A DNA stretch of 64,000 bases from Kalaharituber pfeilii (lineage: Eukaryota > Ascomycota > Pezizomycetes > Pezizales > Pezizaceae): NCBI GenBank assembly GCA_015179045.1, contig WHUZ01000073.1, positions 124,001-188,000 of the forward strand, in the 5' to 3' direction. A program made the position numbers and the translations under genes. Below are positions 32,684 through 43,950 of this stretch, piece by piece. The notes under the pieces were generated by a model. It saw only the letters and a list, made by a program, of their open reading frames with translations, ran no database searches and was not told the DNA's origin. Position 1 is the first letter of the stretch. Every line of letters begins with the position of its first letter.

Positions 32684-32888
32684 TAAGACAGTTAGATAAG
32701 GACACAAACATGGCGGAAATATTGGAATGGGCGGGGGAGGAATAGGACGGTTCAATTTTTCTTTACTCTTTCATTATCGATTTTTCTTTACTCTTTCATT
32801 ATCATTTTTCCATCATACCACTGTAACTAAACATCGCCATAGCCCATAGGGCGGCATGCGATTAATGAAATAAAAAAAAAAAAAAAAA
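32675..32888 (+). mobile_element. A-family insertion (214 bp) inside ORF1, right arm only
   Basis: Flanked by a perfect 13-bp repeat agtggtgtacctg (32662-32674 and 32889-32901). It encodes the very end of ORF2 (RQLDKDTNMAEILEWAGEE-stop), then 3'UTR and tail A with the outer stem ATCGC/GCGAT in place of CTCGC/GCGAG. The left arm lacks it. Confidence 0.93.
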
Positions 32889-33380
32889 AGTGGTGTACCT
32901 GGATGAGGCGTCGGGGAGTGACAGGGTGAGACTGGGAGGAAGATGGCTCCGAGCGGAGCAGTACGACTGGGAAAGAGGCAGGAAGTGAAGGGCCCATTCC
33001 GTGCTGGGCTCCACCCGCATCATTTACTAGCACCGCGGGCACTACATGTATTTAACCGTTAATTCTTTTTCTTCTTCTAATAAAAACATAGCCCATAGGG
33101 AGGCATGCGAGTACTGATATAAAAAAAAAAAAAAAAGAAAAAATTACCTTAGCGGCTTGCTTGCCCTGGGCGCCTATACCCTATTTAACCGCAGCACTAA
33201 CTCTTTAGATGTAAATACGAACCCAGACGCCTTCACGTGTAAGCTGCGGCAGCCCTTTTGCGAGTCTCTCCCCTTATGTAAGGGGAAAAGGGGAGACCAG
33301 CGAAAATGAAGTACAAAACAAGTTACCCCGGCCCCAGCTCCCAATTAAGTATTCATCGTTAGAATAAATTCTAATTCCTA

Positions 33381-34420
33381 AGAGGTCATTGTTCGATCAG
33401 GAGCATTACAGTCCATCTCGGTGAGATGCTGGACAACCCTCTTCCCCGGGTCGGAATCGAACGCGGGCCCTCAATTCTATACCTCTCCATGGCGCTTGCT
33501 GTTACCTCCAATGCTAGAGACAAAAGCATTCCACTTCGACCAAGGCATAGGCCAGTTCACGAAAAAAGCTTTACAAGGCTCCCTCTGGAACCTGTCATCC
33601 ACCCTCCACCCTCCCCAACTCTAGTCTCATGCCAAGCCCACCACCCTACCCAGCCATGGGCGAACAGCTGCAAGCGGGGTCACGTGAAATTAAAAAAAAA
33701 AAAAAAAAAAAAAAAAGCCCATTCGTGACCACCCTCCACCCTTAAATCGCACTCCCAACCGCAACAACCGCAGCCCCACCCCACCAGCTGTTGCAGCAGC
33801 ATCCCGCACCCCACCAGCAGCCGTAGTAGCATCTCAAGCCCCCCGAGCCGCATCGCACCGTTCCAACCCGGCACACCTCCCCACCGCCGGCAGTTTCAAA
33901 CCAGATCTATCACCTACGAAGGCTCCGTGTAGTATGCGCTAGCTTAGCCATTTCAGCGGAAAGTCTGGTTCGAGACTGCAACGTCCCCCGGACAGTTTCC
34001 TCCGACAACCCCGCCAGCTGCCCCGAGCGCCTGGCAGCAGCTGCTCAGCCCCGCTGGTCCACCAACCCGCCCCACCGCCTCGTCCCACCTACTCCCACCA
34101 ATCCCTCCAATCACTTCTTCAGCAGCAGCTACAGCAACCACTCTGACGGCGCTGCCAGCAGCTTCCCCTCCTCCCTCCATCAGCTTTCCTCTCCCTCGTT
34201 TTCCCCCCTCCAACACCCTTTCGGACTACCCTCCGACTGCCCCTTCAACGCATAGCTTCTTTTCTTAGATAACGCAAATTGCTCCTTGGTAGGCTGACTA
34301 CTCCCATCGCTTTTGTTTACATATCTTTATTGTTTGGCAGTGTATTAATATCTTTGTACCTATCTTTTGTAAGCAATTGATGCGTACATAGGGCTTCAGC
34401 CGGACCAGGTCGATAGATAT
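33381..34420 (-). repeat. Repeat R (inverted), partly in the duplicated arm
   Basis: The tRNA-like module (reverse complement, about 33381-33521) is followed by a Pro-rich-coding CCACC segment and, outside the duplicated arm, by sequence similar to 56830-57185 (ataacgcaaattgctccttgg vs ataatgcaaattgttccctgg). A B tail at about 33640-33716 splits it. Confidence 0.5.
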
Positions 34421-34750
34421 GGTTGGCGGAGGAAATCTGACTTTGCTTGGTCAAAATTCCAAAGCGAGAGGTGCCGTTCCTCTAAAAATACAAGTAAGAG
34501 GTGGTGCACGGGGGTTGCGGGTACATCGGGCTTCAGACAGACCAGATCCATAAATATTGTCGGCGGAAGAAACGCGGCTTAGCAGGGTCTGAATTCCGAA
34601 GGTAAACTCTTGCAAAATAGGGAATCGGTGGATATACGGGTATACGAGGCTTCAACATGCGGGGATATGGAGCTTTAGAACGGTCAGGCCTATAGCTATG
34701 GTCGGCTCAGGAACCTACCTGTGATAGGTATCTATGCTAAAGTAAGCGGG
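34380..34750. repeat. Three degenerate tandem copies of an about 130-bp unit
   Basis: The motif gggcttcag/gaggcttcaa with accag, atagatatggt and cggcggaagaaa-like segments recurs near 34390, 34520 and 34645. A related phrase (gggggcttcagagagactag) is at 57165, at the edge of another R copy. Confidence 0.5.
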
Positions 34751-36236
34751 GGGGGGGTTACCACTTAGAACCGGTGGGAAAACAGGGATTATGTATACAT
34801 GAGGAATTTGACAAATGCTTTTCTTTCATGTTATCAATATTCTGCCTTTATGACGTATTACCTCGGTTTTGAGGCAACGACTCGGCTGCCTTATTCGTAT
34901 AGGCTTAGAATCCGTAGTAAAATGCAAGGGTCAGATGTAGGAGCAGGGAAATGGAAAATGATGATTGTGAAAAATTGTTGAATGGGGTGACTGACATAGC
35001 AATGAGAATGTTCGTTTATGTGCGCAGCAGAAGGATCACTTGCCAATGAGTCTGGTTGTACTCCGACCTCACAGAGGGGAAGATGTATATACTCGGGGGA
35101 GGCGGGAAATTCTGGCGAATGAGGTAGCGCAAACTTAAGGCGACTGTACTCACATGCATTCCCCTACTGTACGAAAAAACCCCCATTTTGGGTCACGAGT
35201 TTGGTTCCGTGTTCACACAATAATTAATGTTAAATAGTGTTAGGTTTAGTTTGGCATGATTTAGTACAGAATTACTATTGTGGTTTCGGTAATGCTGAGG
35301 ACATTGGAGCAGTTAATAGTTTTCAAACCGTTAAACTTGAAATACCCGTGATAACACCGCTTTTAGATTAAATGGTTTTAGTAAAATTTAACAGCATTCA
35401 CTAGAAAACTGAATTAATTCACTGGGTACCTGCCATTTCTTAGTTCCAACTACCTGAATCTTGTTAGCTATTAAGATTTCTTTAAATCTATTTGGGACTC
35501 TGATATCATTCCCATCTTGAAGCTACATGTGCATATTGATGAGGCCAGTGGAGTACCACTTGACTATACCAAATTAGCAGTAGGATTAACTAGATTACTA
35601 AGTTTACCGATGAGTATAGTTGGCTAGGCCTAGTCTTATGAGTTCTACAGAGGAGGGGACCAGACTGTCTAGGGAGGAGTGCAACCAGACTACAACGTGC
35701 CAAGCCTTTCTCACTTAGCTTTCATATTCCTCTACTCCGCCCACTTCTTCACACTTACTCTTCCACTCTATCCACTCATCTACCCCATCCACTCCTCCAC
35801 TTCATCCACACTTCCACTTCATTTACTCCTCTAATTTATCAGTCTCATTGCTCTATCAATTCTACTTCACAATCCTACTCACTGTAACATAATCCTGGTT
35901 CGGTAATCCTGCCCCCTTTTGATACTTGCAGCCCTGCTCACCCAATTCTACTTACACAATTCTACTCACTCTGACAGTTGCTAAGTCTAGCACTTACAAC
36001 CTCGTGCACACAGTTCCACTCACTTCGATGATCCCGCCTCATAGCCCTCACTTACAAAATCCTACTCATTCTCATACTTATAACTGTTACAGGCTCACTG
36101 CAACCGTAGGTGAGCAGTCGGTGGATATACGCATGCAGGCAAAATGCGGCAGCCGGAAAGTGTTATAGTTGTATAAATGAGTGCTATTTGAGCTATACAG
36201 AGGGCTAGTGAGTATCGCTAGTCAAGTGTCTTTTGG

Positions 36237-36480
36237 TGTAGCCCTAAGGAAGAATTTAGGGAACGTCCAAAGATGGCTGGAATCCGCCAACAAAGACCTG
36301 GGAAAAATAACTGGGATCCGGTGGTTGAGGAAAAAGGAGATTCTTGTAGACGAGGGGAAGCTCACCAGCTCGGTGGTAGTGTACCTCGAGGAACGGATCG
36401 AACCAACACTGGGCAGAGTGAGACTGGGAGGGAAATGGTTAAAGTCGTGCGAGTATGAATGGGACAGGGGACGGACTTGA
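36237..36480 (+). CDS. ORF1 C-terminal block, open to its stop
   Basis: Continuous frame through GIRWLRKKEILVDEGK, TSSVVVYLEE, GRVRLGGKWLKSCEYEWDRG and stop. It ends at the same point as the other copies, confirming that this early stop, without CCHC knuckles, is a property of the subfamily and not of one copy. An upstream start at 36181 lies in host sequence. Confidence 0.65.
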
Positions 36481-36628
36481 ACCTTTTCTTCTCATCAACC
36501 CGCACCATGCATGAGCAACGCGGGCAATACATGTACTTAGTTACTTTTGTTTTCGTGTCTTTAGATAAAACCTCGCCATAGCCCACAGGGCGGCATGCGA
36601 GTACTGATTTAAAAAAAAAAAAAAAAAA
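36237..36628 (+). mobile_element. 5'-truncated ORF1 half-LINE, A family (392 bp)
   Basis: The insert begins exactly where ORF1 similarity begins (GVALRKNLGNVQRWLESAN) and ends with tail A (GCCC-ACA-GGGC) and A18. A short direct repeat ttttgg (36231-36236 and about 36630-36635) flanks it. Confidence 0.8.
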
Positions 36629-37368
36629 TTTTTGGCCTGGCAGACGGTAACTCTCTGCGTTTACCACCTCCACTACAATAACCCTACTCATATAATCTCA
36701 CTCATTACAACTCTACTCACAATCTTATTCACTCAACAGTCTTACTACTTTATCTCCTTTCCAAGAGGAGTTAATTATAAGATCAGTATATATATAATGC
36801 TCTTTCTTAGCTATGAGTTAACATTTGATACTTTTAGATTAATCTTACCTTCTTTCTTATAAGACTATAAAAGCATGTATACTTTTCCTCGTATTAAAGT
36901 TGTATCATATATTGCTAGCTAATTTTTTTTTACTTATTCAGGAAATCTTCATTATAATAAGAGAATGGAAACTATCTTATGGTTATGTAATTAATTAGAG
37001 GTAGTCTAGTTTTATAAATTATGTACTAGCACTTAAAAAATTTGCAAGTGTGTACCATATTATACAGTAGTTTATATAATTGTGATGAGGATACAGTTAA
37101 AATAAGTATACAGAGTCAAGGACTACACCGTTGTAAAGCCATATCGTGATCATCAGAATACCATTTGGATAGGCATAGAGTTAAACAGGTTGCGCATGAA
37201 CCTTGTATAAGAACCCATTCTCAACACTAACGGAAATTCACCCACTCACAATAACATCACGGTTATAAAAAACGGGGTTTTTTTCGTACGGTAGGTAATC
37301 ACTTTCCGTTTCGATGGGGTGCCAGGGATGCAAAGAAAGTGAGGTCCGAACTGGCGGACTTTGAGTTA

Positions 37369-37415
37369 AATTGTTGAACGAGGGCAACCTGTTTTAATTT
37401 TTGCGTATATATTTA
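37369..37415 (+). repeat. End fragment of repeat R
   Basis: gttgaacgagggcaacctg followed by ttttaattttt matches the 3' ends at 26110 and (inverted) 56640. Confidence 0.4.
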
Positions 37416-37799
37416 TCTTTCAATATGATGGCGGATGAGTGAAAAAGCTGACGAATACGTGACGAACCTGGCGCTAGGTAGTACTTCTGGCGATTGGGTG
37501 GAGAGATAGGTATGGAGATAACAGAACCTGGTCTTAACACCCCGTTGCTGTCACTGCTGCCGCCCTCATACCGTTGTCACAGAGCCTGTCACTGCTGCCA
37601 CCCCCATCCCGTTGTCACAAAGCAGCCCCCCGCAGAAAACTGAGCCCCGAGGAAGCAATAATTTAGGAAAAAAGTGACCAAGATTGCGGAATCGAGTCCA
37701 TGCTAACCCCCCTTCACCGCTGAGAAGAGACTAATTATTCCAGATCCTGCTCATCGGTTTGATTGAGATATGGTAGTAAGATGGAAAAGCATTAATTTG

Positions 37800-37971
37800 A
37801 GGAAGTTACAGAATATCCAGAATTGCCTGGAGGATCCAAACAGAGAGATAGGGTCATTAAGATTGCTGGCATTCGGTTGTTGAGAAAGGTGGAGCTACCG
37901 TTAGGTGGGGAAGAAGACTACCTCCAATAAAGTGTACAAAATGCGGAATTGACGAAAGTAAGATTTGGAGG

Positions 37972-38009
<38 letters not shown>

Positions 38010-38100
38010 TCACGTTACCCCGCTTGCAGCTGTTCGCCATGGCAGGGCATTTGGAAGAAGGGGGCATGCTTCATGTTTGTACGAGTGGATAGGAGGAGTA
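37800..38100 (+). pseudogene. Old relic of LINE ORF1
   Basis: Broken frames read NIQNCLEDPNREIG, GIRLLRKVELP-like and KVRFGG, aligning with NVQRWLESANKDLGKITGIRWLRKK and RVRLGGKW of the intact copies. The B insertion at 37976-38048 splits it. Confidence 0.55.
37976..38048 (-). mobile_element. Mini B-tail insertion (73 bp)
   Basis: A T-run of about 33 nt, then gtcacgttaccccgcttgca and gctgttcgccatggcaggg, flanked by atttggaggaagg and atttggaagaagg (37963-37975 and 38049-38061). Confidence 0.93.
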
Positions 38101-38185
38101 GTTTTCATGTTCCCTGGTGCTGATAGCATTTTGTTCTTTTTCTGGTTGGGTTCTCTTTTCTGGCCTTCAATGCTAACACGTGCTA

Positions 38186-38400
38186 CCGGAATATTGCGCG
38201 CAACCGGGACAATTACCATGAGCGCAAATGACCCTCAACTGGGCTCAAAGTGGAGCCAGCATGGGAGAATACGTTAAATTATCCTCTGCACATTTCGAGG
38301 GTTATTTGTAGCATATATGTGATGACCTATCTGGTATATACAAAATCCTATGTTGGGTGTACTTTGAGCCGCCATGTGTCAATGATCCTACCCTGAGATC
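38186..38400 (+). repeat. Dispersed repeat, similar to 24411-24620
   Basis: Shared phrases are listed at 23787-24640. No ends or coding potential were seen. Confidence 0.4.
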
Positions 38401-38535
38401 TTATCGATCCCAATGTATATTTACTCTGTTGCCTATCACCAAAAAGTATAGGACGTTTGGTGACGTTTGGAACAAGGCTGGAAGGAAGTGTGATTGGAAA
38501 TTGATATTTGGCTAGTTAGTGGTATAAGAGGCGGT

Positions 38536-38925
38536 GTGATGACGGCTCAACAGCATCCACTGTTTCGCACGGGTACCGGTGTCTAGAGCTGGCGGAACGA
38601 AGCCTCAAGGGCGGCCTCAATAATCAAATGTCAAGAAAAGAGTCTTCAATTGTCTTGTCTGTGCGTGTCCATATCTGTCCATGTCTGTATATCTCCGTGT
38701 ATGTCTGTTCCTCTCTTGCTGCTTTCTTGCTTCCACAGTCCTATCTACATACAATTTATAGACCACCTTCGCCTTCCAACTGAGCCTATACATACATATC
38801 TCGCTTCTTAATCATAATTTTCTTCCTCATCCCATGCATGTGTCATCATGTGGCCCTACTGCTGAGTACCGCTCCGGCCCGCGTATGGCCTTATTCTTTC
38901 CATCGGTACCGTGGTTACCACCACA
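38536..38925 (-). mobile_element. Candidate solo LTR (390 bp) with 5-bp target duplication
   Basis: The minus strand starts TGTGGTGGTAACCACGG, has a TATA box (gtctataaattg) and ends ...GTCATCAC. It is bordered by gcggt on both sides (38531-38535 and 38926-38930). A diverged homolog in the other orientation begins at 53804. The 3' end is not the canonical CA, so the LTR call is tentative. Confidence 0.55.
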
Positions 38926-39475
38926 GCGGTAATTCTGTATAACTCTTTGTTCTCAACATCCAGCTCTTTGCTACACATCTAGTTCTCCTATTCATTGTTC
39001 AATTCTTTATTCCTGTCTTCAGCTCTCCTTTACCTTTGCCTATCCTCTATATAGTTTGCCTTTATGTTCTTACTGATTACCTTCTACTATATTTAATATA
39101 TACAAACATCAGTTGTTCTTGCCTTACTTGTACATCCGCACTTACACTCAGCATGACGCCGCACAGTCCAACTCGAAGTATCAGGCGAATGGCTCAGCGA
39201 CCTCCCAGCAGAGGATCCACGGCTGGTGAGCAAAGGTCGGCCGTACCCCTGACCCGCTCATAGCAAAATTGTCCGTTGTGGTCTTAATAGCTTCGACTAT
39301 TACTAGTGCTTCGCCGTCATTGACTGTTGTCTCATTACCACCACAGAATGCTCTGCAGTGACCTGGGCGTCCGGGCGCTACCACTAATATGGCGCATGAT
39401 GCCATGTCATTAGCAAGCTGCGTTAGGCAATAGCTTTTAACTTACGCCATATCCAGCATGGGCAAACGCGAGTAT

Positions 39476-39533
39476 TTACCTCGCCATAGCCTATCAGGCG
39501 GCATGCGAGTAATGATATAAAAAAAAAACAAAA
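39476..39533 (+). mobile_element. Mini A-tail insertion (58 bp)
   Basis: Flanked by a perfect 12-bp repeat aaacgcgagtat (39464-39475 and 39534-39545). The hairpin reads GCCT-ATC-AGGC, a compensatory variant. Confidence 0.94.
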
Positions 39534-39628
39534 AAACGCGAGTATAAGTTGATTAAAACGAATTCGTATCTAAGTACAACAGATGCTATCGCGTATACTT
39601 CTTTTTATACGTTGTTCTGTGCAACCGT

Positions 39629-42047
39629 TTACTGAAGAAATACTTCCACCTCGAGATGTCTCAGTTCAATTTTCTGAAGTTTTCGGTCCTTCTTGCTCAG
39701 CTTGCCTTTTGCCTTGCCACTTTTCAGGGGTTTCACGTCCTCCCACTCGCCCTCATCCTCTCCACTCAACTCAGGAGAGTCAACGTCTCCGCCTGATCCT
39801 GGCCTGTCAATGCTCCAACCCTCAAAGAGATCATCTAACTCTCTACTATGCGTCTCTCCTACTTTAGCGACTAAATCCTTTTCCAATGCCGTCCAAAACG
39901 GAAGCCGGATACCGGATACCCGACCTTGTCCCCGCATGCCCGCGCCATGTTGCCAACATACGGATGTGATTCTTCTTAATATATAAATCTTCCTACGACG
40001 ATTTTTGACCAGGTCATCGTATGGGTTAGGCTCCAACTCTTGGATAGGCTCTATCTCCCTGCATATCAGTAGCAAATGTTCATGACTCTTCCATTGATAA
40101 TATGCCATACACGCGTCAACTCTTAGATCATCATAGACTTGTCCCATAGTGACATCTACAAGGACATAGTTCTCTTCCGGGATCAGCTGTACCTCAGGCA
40201 GTGACACCTTAGGTTGATCAGGAGTTATTAGTGGTGAATCAAGCCGTATCTCAACTCGACCCCCGTGTGGACCTGCTCCAACCGCGATGTAGTAGTCAGC
40301 GTAAATACCAGGGCGTATCTCCTCTCCGCGCTGCCGTTTGAGTTGGACCTGCGGAAAAACATTGGCAGTGCAGATCCTGAGATACAGTTCTTCTTTGGGT
40401 GGGCTCCCGTGTGGGAGCTGTTCCTCTTGGTATGACACATCGGGATGTTTCAACAATTGATCCCAACTGGGGAACCAATGCTCAGATGACGGATATGGGA
40501 AGTATTTAACTAAATCGAAAGCTAGGTCGTCAATATTGATGCCAGGCAAATAAGAGTAGTTGTTCGTAACCGCATGCACCATATGGCCCCATGCATCGTT
40601 AAGACTTGCGGTTGGATTGTATGTCGGTATCCAGTATTCAGCACCACCGTCCTTCCTCACGCCCGCTTGAGTGCCCAAGCTAAGGAGGAAATAAGCTCCA
40701 GCGATCTTGTCTCGCGGATTAGTAGACTTGCGGCGCTGGAGTTCCCAAAGAATATCTAGTCGCGTATCGTGCAACCTATCAATGACAATTCTTAAAGCCT
40801 TCTCGACGGTAATGCCGGACTGGTCGAACTGTACGCGTGCACATGAGAATTAACCTTGGGGTCTGTACCGGTCGGAGGGCCAGTAACAACTAAAACAAGA
40901 AGCTCTGAGGGTCACGTACCTCCGCCTTCCAGGGATTCTTATTACGATCCCATCCCTTTAGTCCCCCGAAGATTGTGCATTCCTGCCCCTTCGTCTCCTG
41001 CAATGTCCAAGCCCTCTGTAGCCAATGTCGTTCTCCTTGCGACCCCACAGGGCGAAATGCTTTTCCTAGTCCGCTGAAATAGACAACAACGTACGCACTC
41101 TTTTGATATATAGATCCAATCATTGGCACATCCACAGCCCACTCATCAAATCTCCGTTTTTCCCTGCCTTCGCGTTCTTGCTCGTGCATTCCAACGGCAG
41201 CTCCTGCTTCCTGCGATATCTGCTGCCGTAAGCAGAGGACATCCAACCAAGTATAATGAATCCCATGTTGCATTAATTCATCTCGTATCTCGCTCAGTGA
41301 AGTTCCTTTTGGTAGAGGTACTGGCCACTGAAACCGATTAATAGGCGTCCAACATGGACCCATCTCGTCATTGGAAACCCATGCATGGGAGACTGGTACC
41401 ACTTTCCATCTACCCTCGTAATGATATTCGGGTAGCGTTACATATGACGGGAGCCAGGAGAAAGGGATGATTGCATTCGCGCGCAGATCCCACACACGTC
41501 GAACGTAGTGCGATCCTCCTCCCTGGAGCACGACCCTACCATTTTCCGCCCTAGGTGGGGGAACAAGTGATCCATTGTCCAGAGGATCGCAGTTGGAGTC
41601 ATAAAAGGAAGGGCGGTTCCGATTCCTGGCAACTGCAGGATCTTCTGATAGAAAGCGTGCCGGTTCCAATGTGACTATCGTGGCCCATGCGCTAACAAGC
41701 CCAAATGGGTGGTTGTGTTCGATGAAATAATCAAGCCAGGTGACGTAATTGCGATGAAAGCTATGGGGGATGTCCCTATCGCCCAATCTCTTTAGTACTT
41801 TCGAGACGACCTTATAAGCTGACCAAGTGTTGGTGATTTTGATGTGGAGATCCGTCGCTGACAGGGACCCGACGAGGAATTCACTTTCAGCGTCTGAAAG
41901 CAATGGAGCAAAGCCTCTGCCATATCGTTCTGGTAGGCGGGCTTGCCAACGGGGCACATCGCGATTGGCGGCACCACGTGGGAGAGGACGGTCGGAAAGC
42001 TCAGGGAGGTCGGAGAGCTCGGACCAAATCGTATTCCTTGGGTACAT
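39629..42047 (-). CDS. HET-domain (heterokaryon incompatibility) protein
   Basis: Two exons on the minus strand: 42047-40920 and 40828-39629, joined in phase 0 as WKAE/FDQSG (donor gtacgt, acceptor gtacag). The start MYPRNTIWSEL is chosen over an upstream in-frame ATG at 42179, whose 44 extra residues look like random sequence. The HET core is clear: VVPVSHAW (about residue 220), a LPKGTSL...YTWLDVLCLRQ block (about 275), VPMIGSIYQKSAYVVVYFSG and LQRAWTLQE (about 350). The C-terminal half (NPRDKIAGAYFLLSL, then WFPSWDQLL) matches the usual extension of HET proteins, and the extreme C-terminus is lysine-rich. HET proteins trigger cell death after fusion of incompatible hyphae. The frame is intact. 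Confidence 0.9.
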
Positions 42048-42738
42048 TGAGAAGACAAGCGGAAAATGGGCGTACACGTATGAAAATAAGTCTATGCAGG
42101 TATGTAGACGTAGGTAAGTATGTATATATGAATGAAATGTAGTTATGCAATTTACTAGATTCGTTTTCGCATATCCCACGCGCCGACGTGAACGAATGCT
42201 GCACTGTTGAGGTTCTTCAAAATGGTGGCTTCCGATACAGGGTACAGGTGGGGGACCATAAATTTTTATAGCTTAGGTTTCTCTAAGATGTAACCACAAC
42301 ACCTTGGCCAAGAGGATCCCCATCATTTTGCAATCACACTGCACGTTCTGTTGGAGAATATGCAGCGCAGAAGTGAAACATCGTGGCAGAGTGGTCAGCG
42401 TGCAGAATATATGCACCCTAAGTTGTAGTCATGACGCCTGCCGACGTTTCAATGATTCATGTCCTTTAAATCTTTACCGTTGCTGTGCGCAGCCTCATTC
42501 CACACCAATCATTGTTTAGTTGGGTACGAATGTACTTCTTGATTTTTCTTGCATTAATAGAGCTGTTTTGGGACGCTTGTCCTCCCTGAATTAATCCACC
42601 ATACCTATATTAGTAGCTCGTAAACCGTAGCTTTGCTTCACGTTCAATTAAGGCAGGGAAAGTGCCACGGGCAGGGTGACGACATGCAGCTGCAGTGTGA
42701 AGCTCTGCACTCGAGCCCTTACATGCAGTTGTATTCTA
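42048..42738. promoter_or_regulatory. 5' flank of the HET gene
   Basis: No other frame is convincing. A (gtat/gtag)n-rich stretch precedes the start. A tRNA-like A-box phrase lies at 42383 but lacks a matching T arm. Confidence 0.3.
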
Positions 42739-43026
42739 TACTAGACAGAAAAATAAGTACTAGCCGAAAAAATAAGTATCCGGACAGGCGACCGATGCAT
42801 AGTATGCGCTATGCAGTTTTTGGTATAAACTAGCATATTTTTGTATGGTTGGCTCCTTAGACCAGTCCAAATTTCATGATAGCGTCCAATTTTTATTATG
42901 TCAGAAGTATCCGGACAGCTGACCTAATGAAATCCGGACAGCTGACATAATGAATTTGGGTCTTCACCGCAATTCTGGAGACCCCCCAATCATACAGCAG
43001 CAGAATAAATACAAGAACAAGGTAAT

Positions 43027-43317
43027 ACCGTATTAACTCACATAAGAGCAAGAAAACAAACGCGCGCTAGTTCGGTCTTGGCAGGACTCAGGCGCCATTA
43101 ATCACGCTAGCGCGCTGTTCGTGCAATCTTGGCATTACTAAGCACGACTAATCTCCAGCTTCTCTACGAATCTCCGTGGTGTTGAGGTTAGCATCGCGGT
43201 AATTCGGGGATCATTACGTGCCCGTGCGTGATACACGCGCACTGGCGCTGAGAATTTTGCCAAGACCGAACTAGCGCGCGTTTGTTTTCTTGCTCTTATG
43301 TGAGTTAATGCGGTATA
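43027..43317. mobile_element. Small TIR element (about 290 bp) within the inner transposon
   Basis: taccgtattaactcacataa and agagcaagaaaacaaacgcg continuing to ggtcttggca are mirrored by tgccaagaccgaactagcgc through ttatgtgagttaatgcggta. The target duplication is uncertain. Confidence 0.7.
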
Positions 43318-43669
43318 TACAAGGATGGCAGGCAAAAAATGTCCGGGTAAAGACTCAATTATCATACTAAGTAAGATACTGATATTCTAAAATAACCCCC
43401 CTGGAAAAGAACAGCCATTGTGGCCTACATTGAGGTATTCGCATACCAAATAGCCCAAGCAAAGTTTTATCAATAAGAACAATATCTAGAATAATGAAGA
43501 TACTGAAATCAACATGCACTGACATCATTGAGAATGGAGTTTTGAGAGCTTCACATATGCATCAGCTACAAGTCTTGAAGTTGTAATTAAGTGCAGATGA
43601 GAGTACTGCAACTGGAGGTAGGTCACTACTGCTTGTTTTCACTGCTATTGCAGTGCTCTTCTGTAGCCT

Positions 43670-43950
43670 GTTCCAGAGGCTTTTCTTAAAGTTTTGCGGA
43701 GGCTGTTCCGGAGGCTATTCCGAATGCTGTTTGAGTAGCTGTTGACATGCTACGAGCAGCTGTTCGAGCAGCTGTTTAAGAGGGTGTTCCGGAGGCTGTT
43801 CAGAGGCTGTTCAGAGGCTGTTCAGAGACTGTTCCGGAGGTCGTACCGGCGGTTGTTCCGGAGGCTACTTTCCAGGCCGTTTCGGAGGCTATTTCGGGCG
43901 CTGTTTCGGAGGCTGTTTCGGAGGCTGTTTGAGCTCAAACAACCTCTGAA
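43670..43950. repeat. Degenerate minisatellite, unit about 12-15 bp (gttccggaggct)
   Basis: Repeated variants of ggaggctgttc/cggaggctgtttc. The minus strand would encode RNSLRNS-type repeats within an 80-codon frame (43822-44064). Similar units occur near 12380-12620 in the related element. Confidence 0.75.

Larger units (their letters stand above)
31887..33142 (+). mobile_element. ORF1-only half-LINE, second copy, with a nested A insertion
   Basis: Flanked by attgccttagcggctt and attaccttagcggctt (31871-31886 and 33143-33158). The ORF1 frame is interrupted twice: by a frame change around the G/C-tract near 32030-32050, and at 32675 by a later A insertion after VVVYL. The 3' tail at 33088-33137 ends in poly(A) and lacks the first bases of the hairpin (ACATAGCCC). 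Confidence 0.85.
30087..33801. repeat. Right arm of the inverted segmental duplication
   Basis: Reverse complement of 1-3782, see that entry. Private insertions here are 30938-30994 (B) and 32675-32888 (A); a poly(A) tract at 31166-31194 also differs from the other arm. The arm begins inside the SNF2 gene and continues past its stop codon. Confidence 0.93.
35167..37291. mobile_element. 2.1-kb TA-flanked TIR transposon, decayed
   Basis: The ends CTGTACGAAAAAACCCCC...TTTT and AAAACGGGGTTTTTTTCGTACGG are inverted and each bordered by TA. The interior is AT-rich, includes low-complexity ctcactcttccactc-type sequence (35700-36080), and hosts the ORF1 insertion at 36237-36628. No transposase was recognised. 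Confidence 0.65.

Noticed and set aside
42360..42480. Possible tRNA gene: ggcagagtggtcagcg (A-box-like), a GTGCA/TGCAC stem and gtttcaatgattc (B-box-like)
   Set aside because: The T-arm and acceptor stem do not pair and the B box deviates at key positions; at best a tRNA-derived relic.
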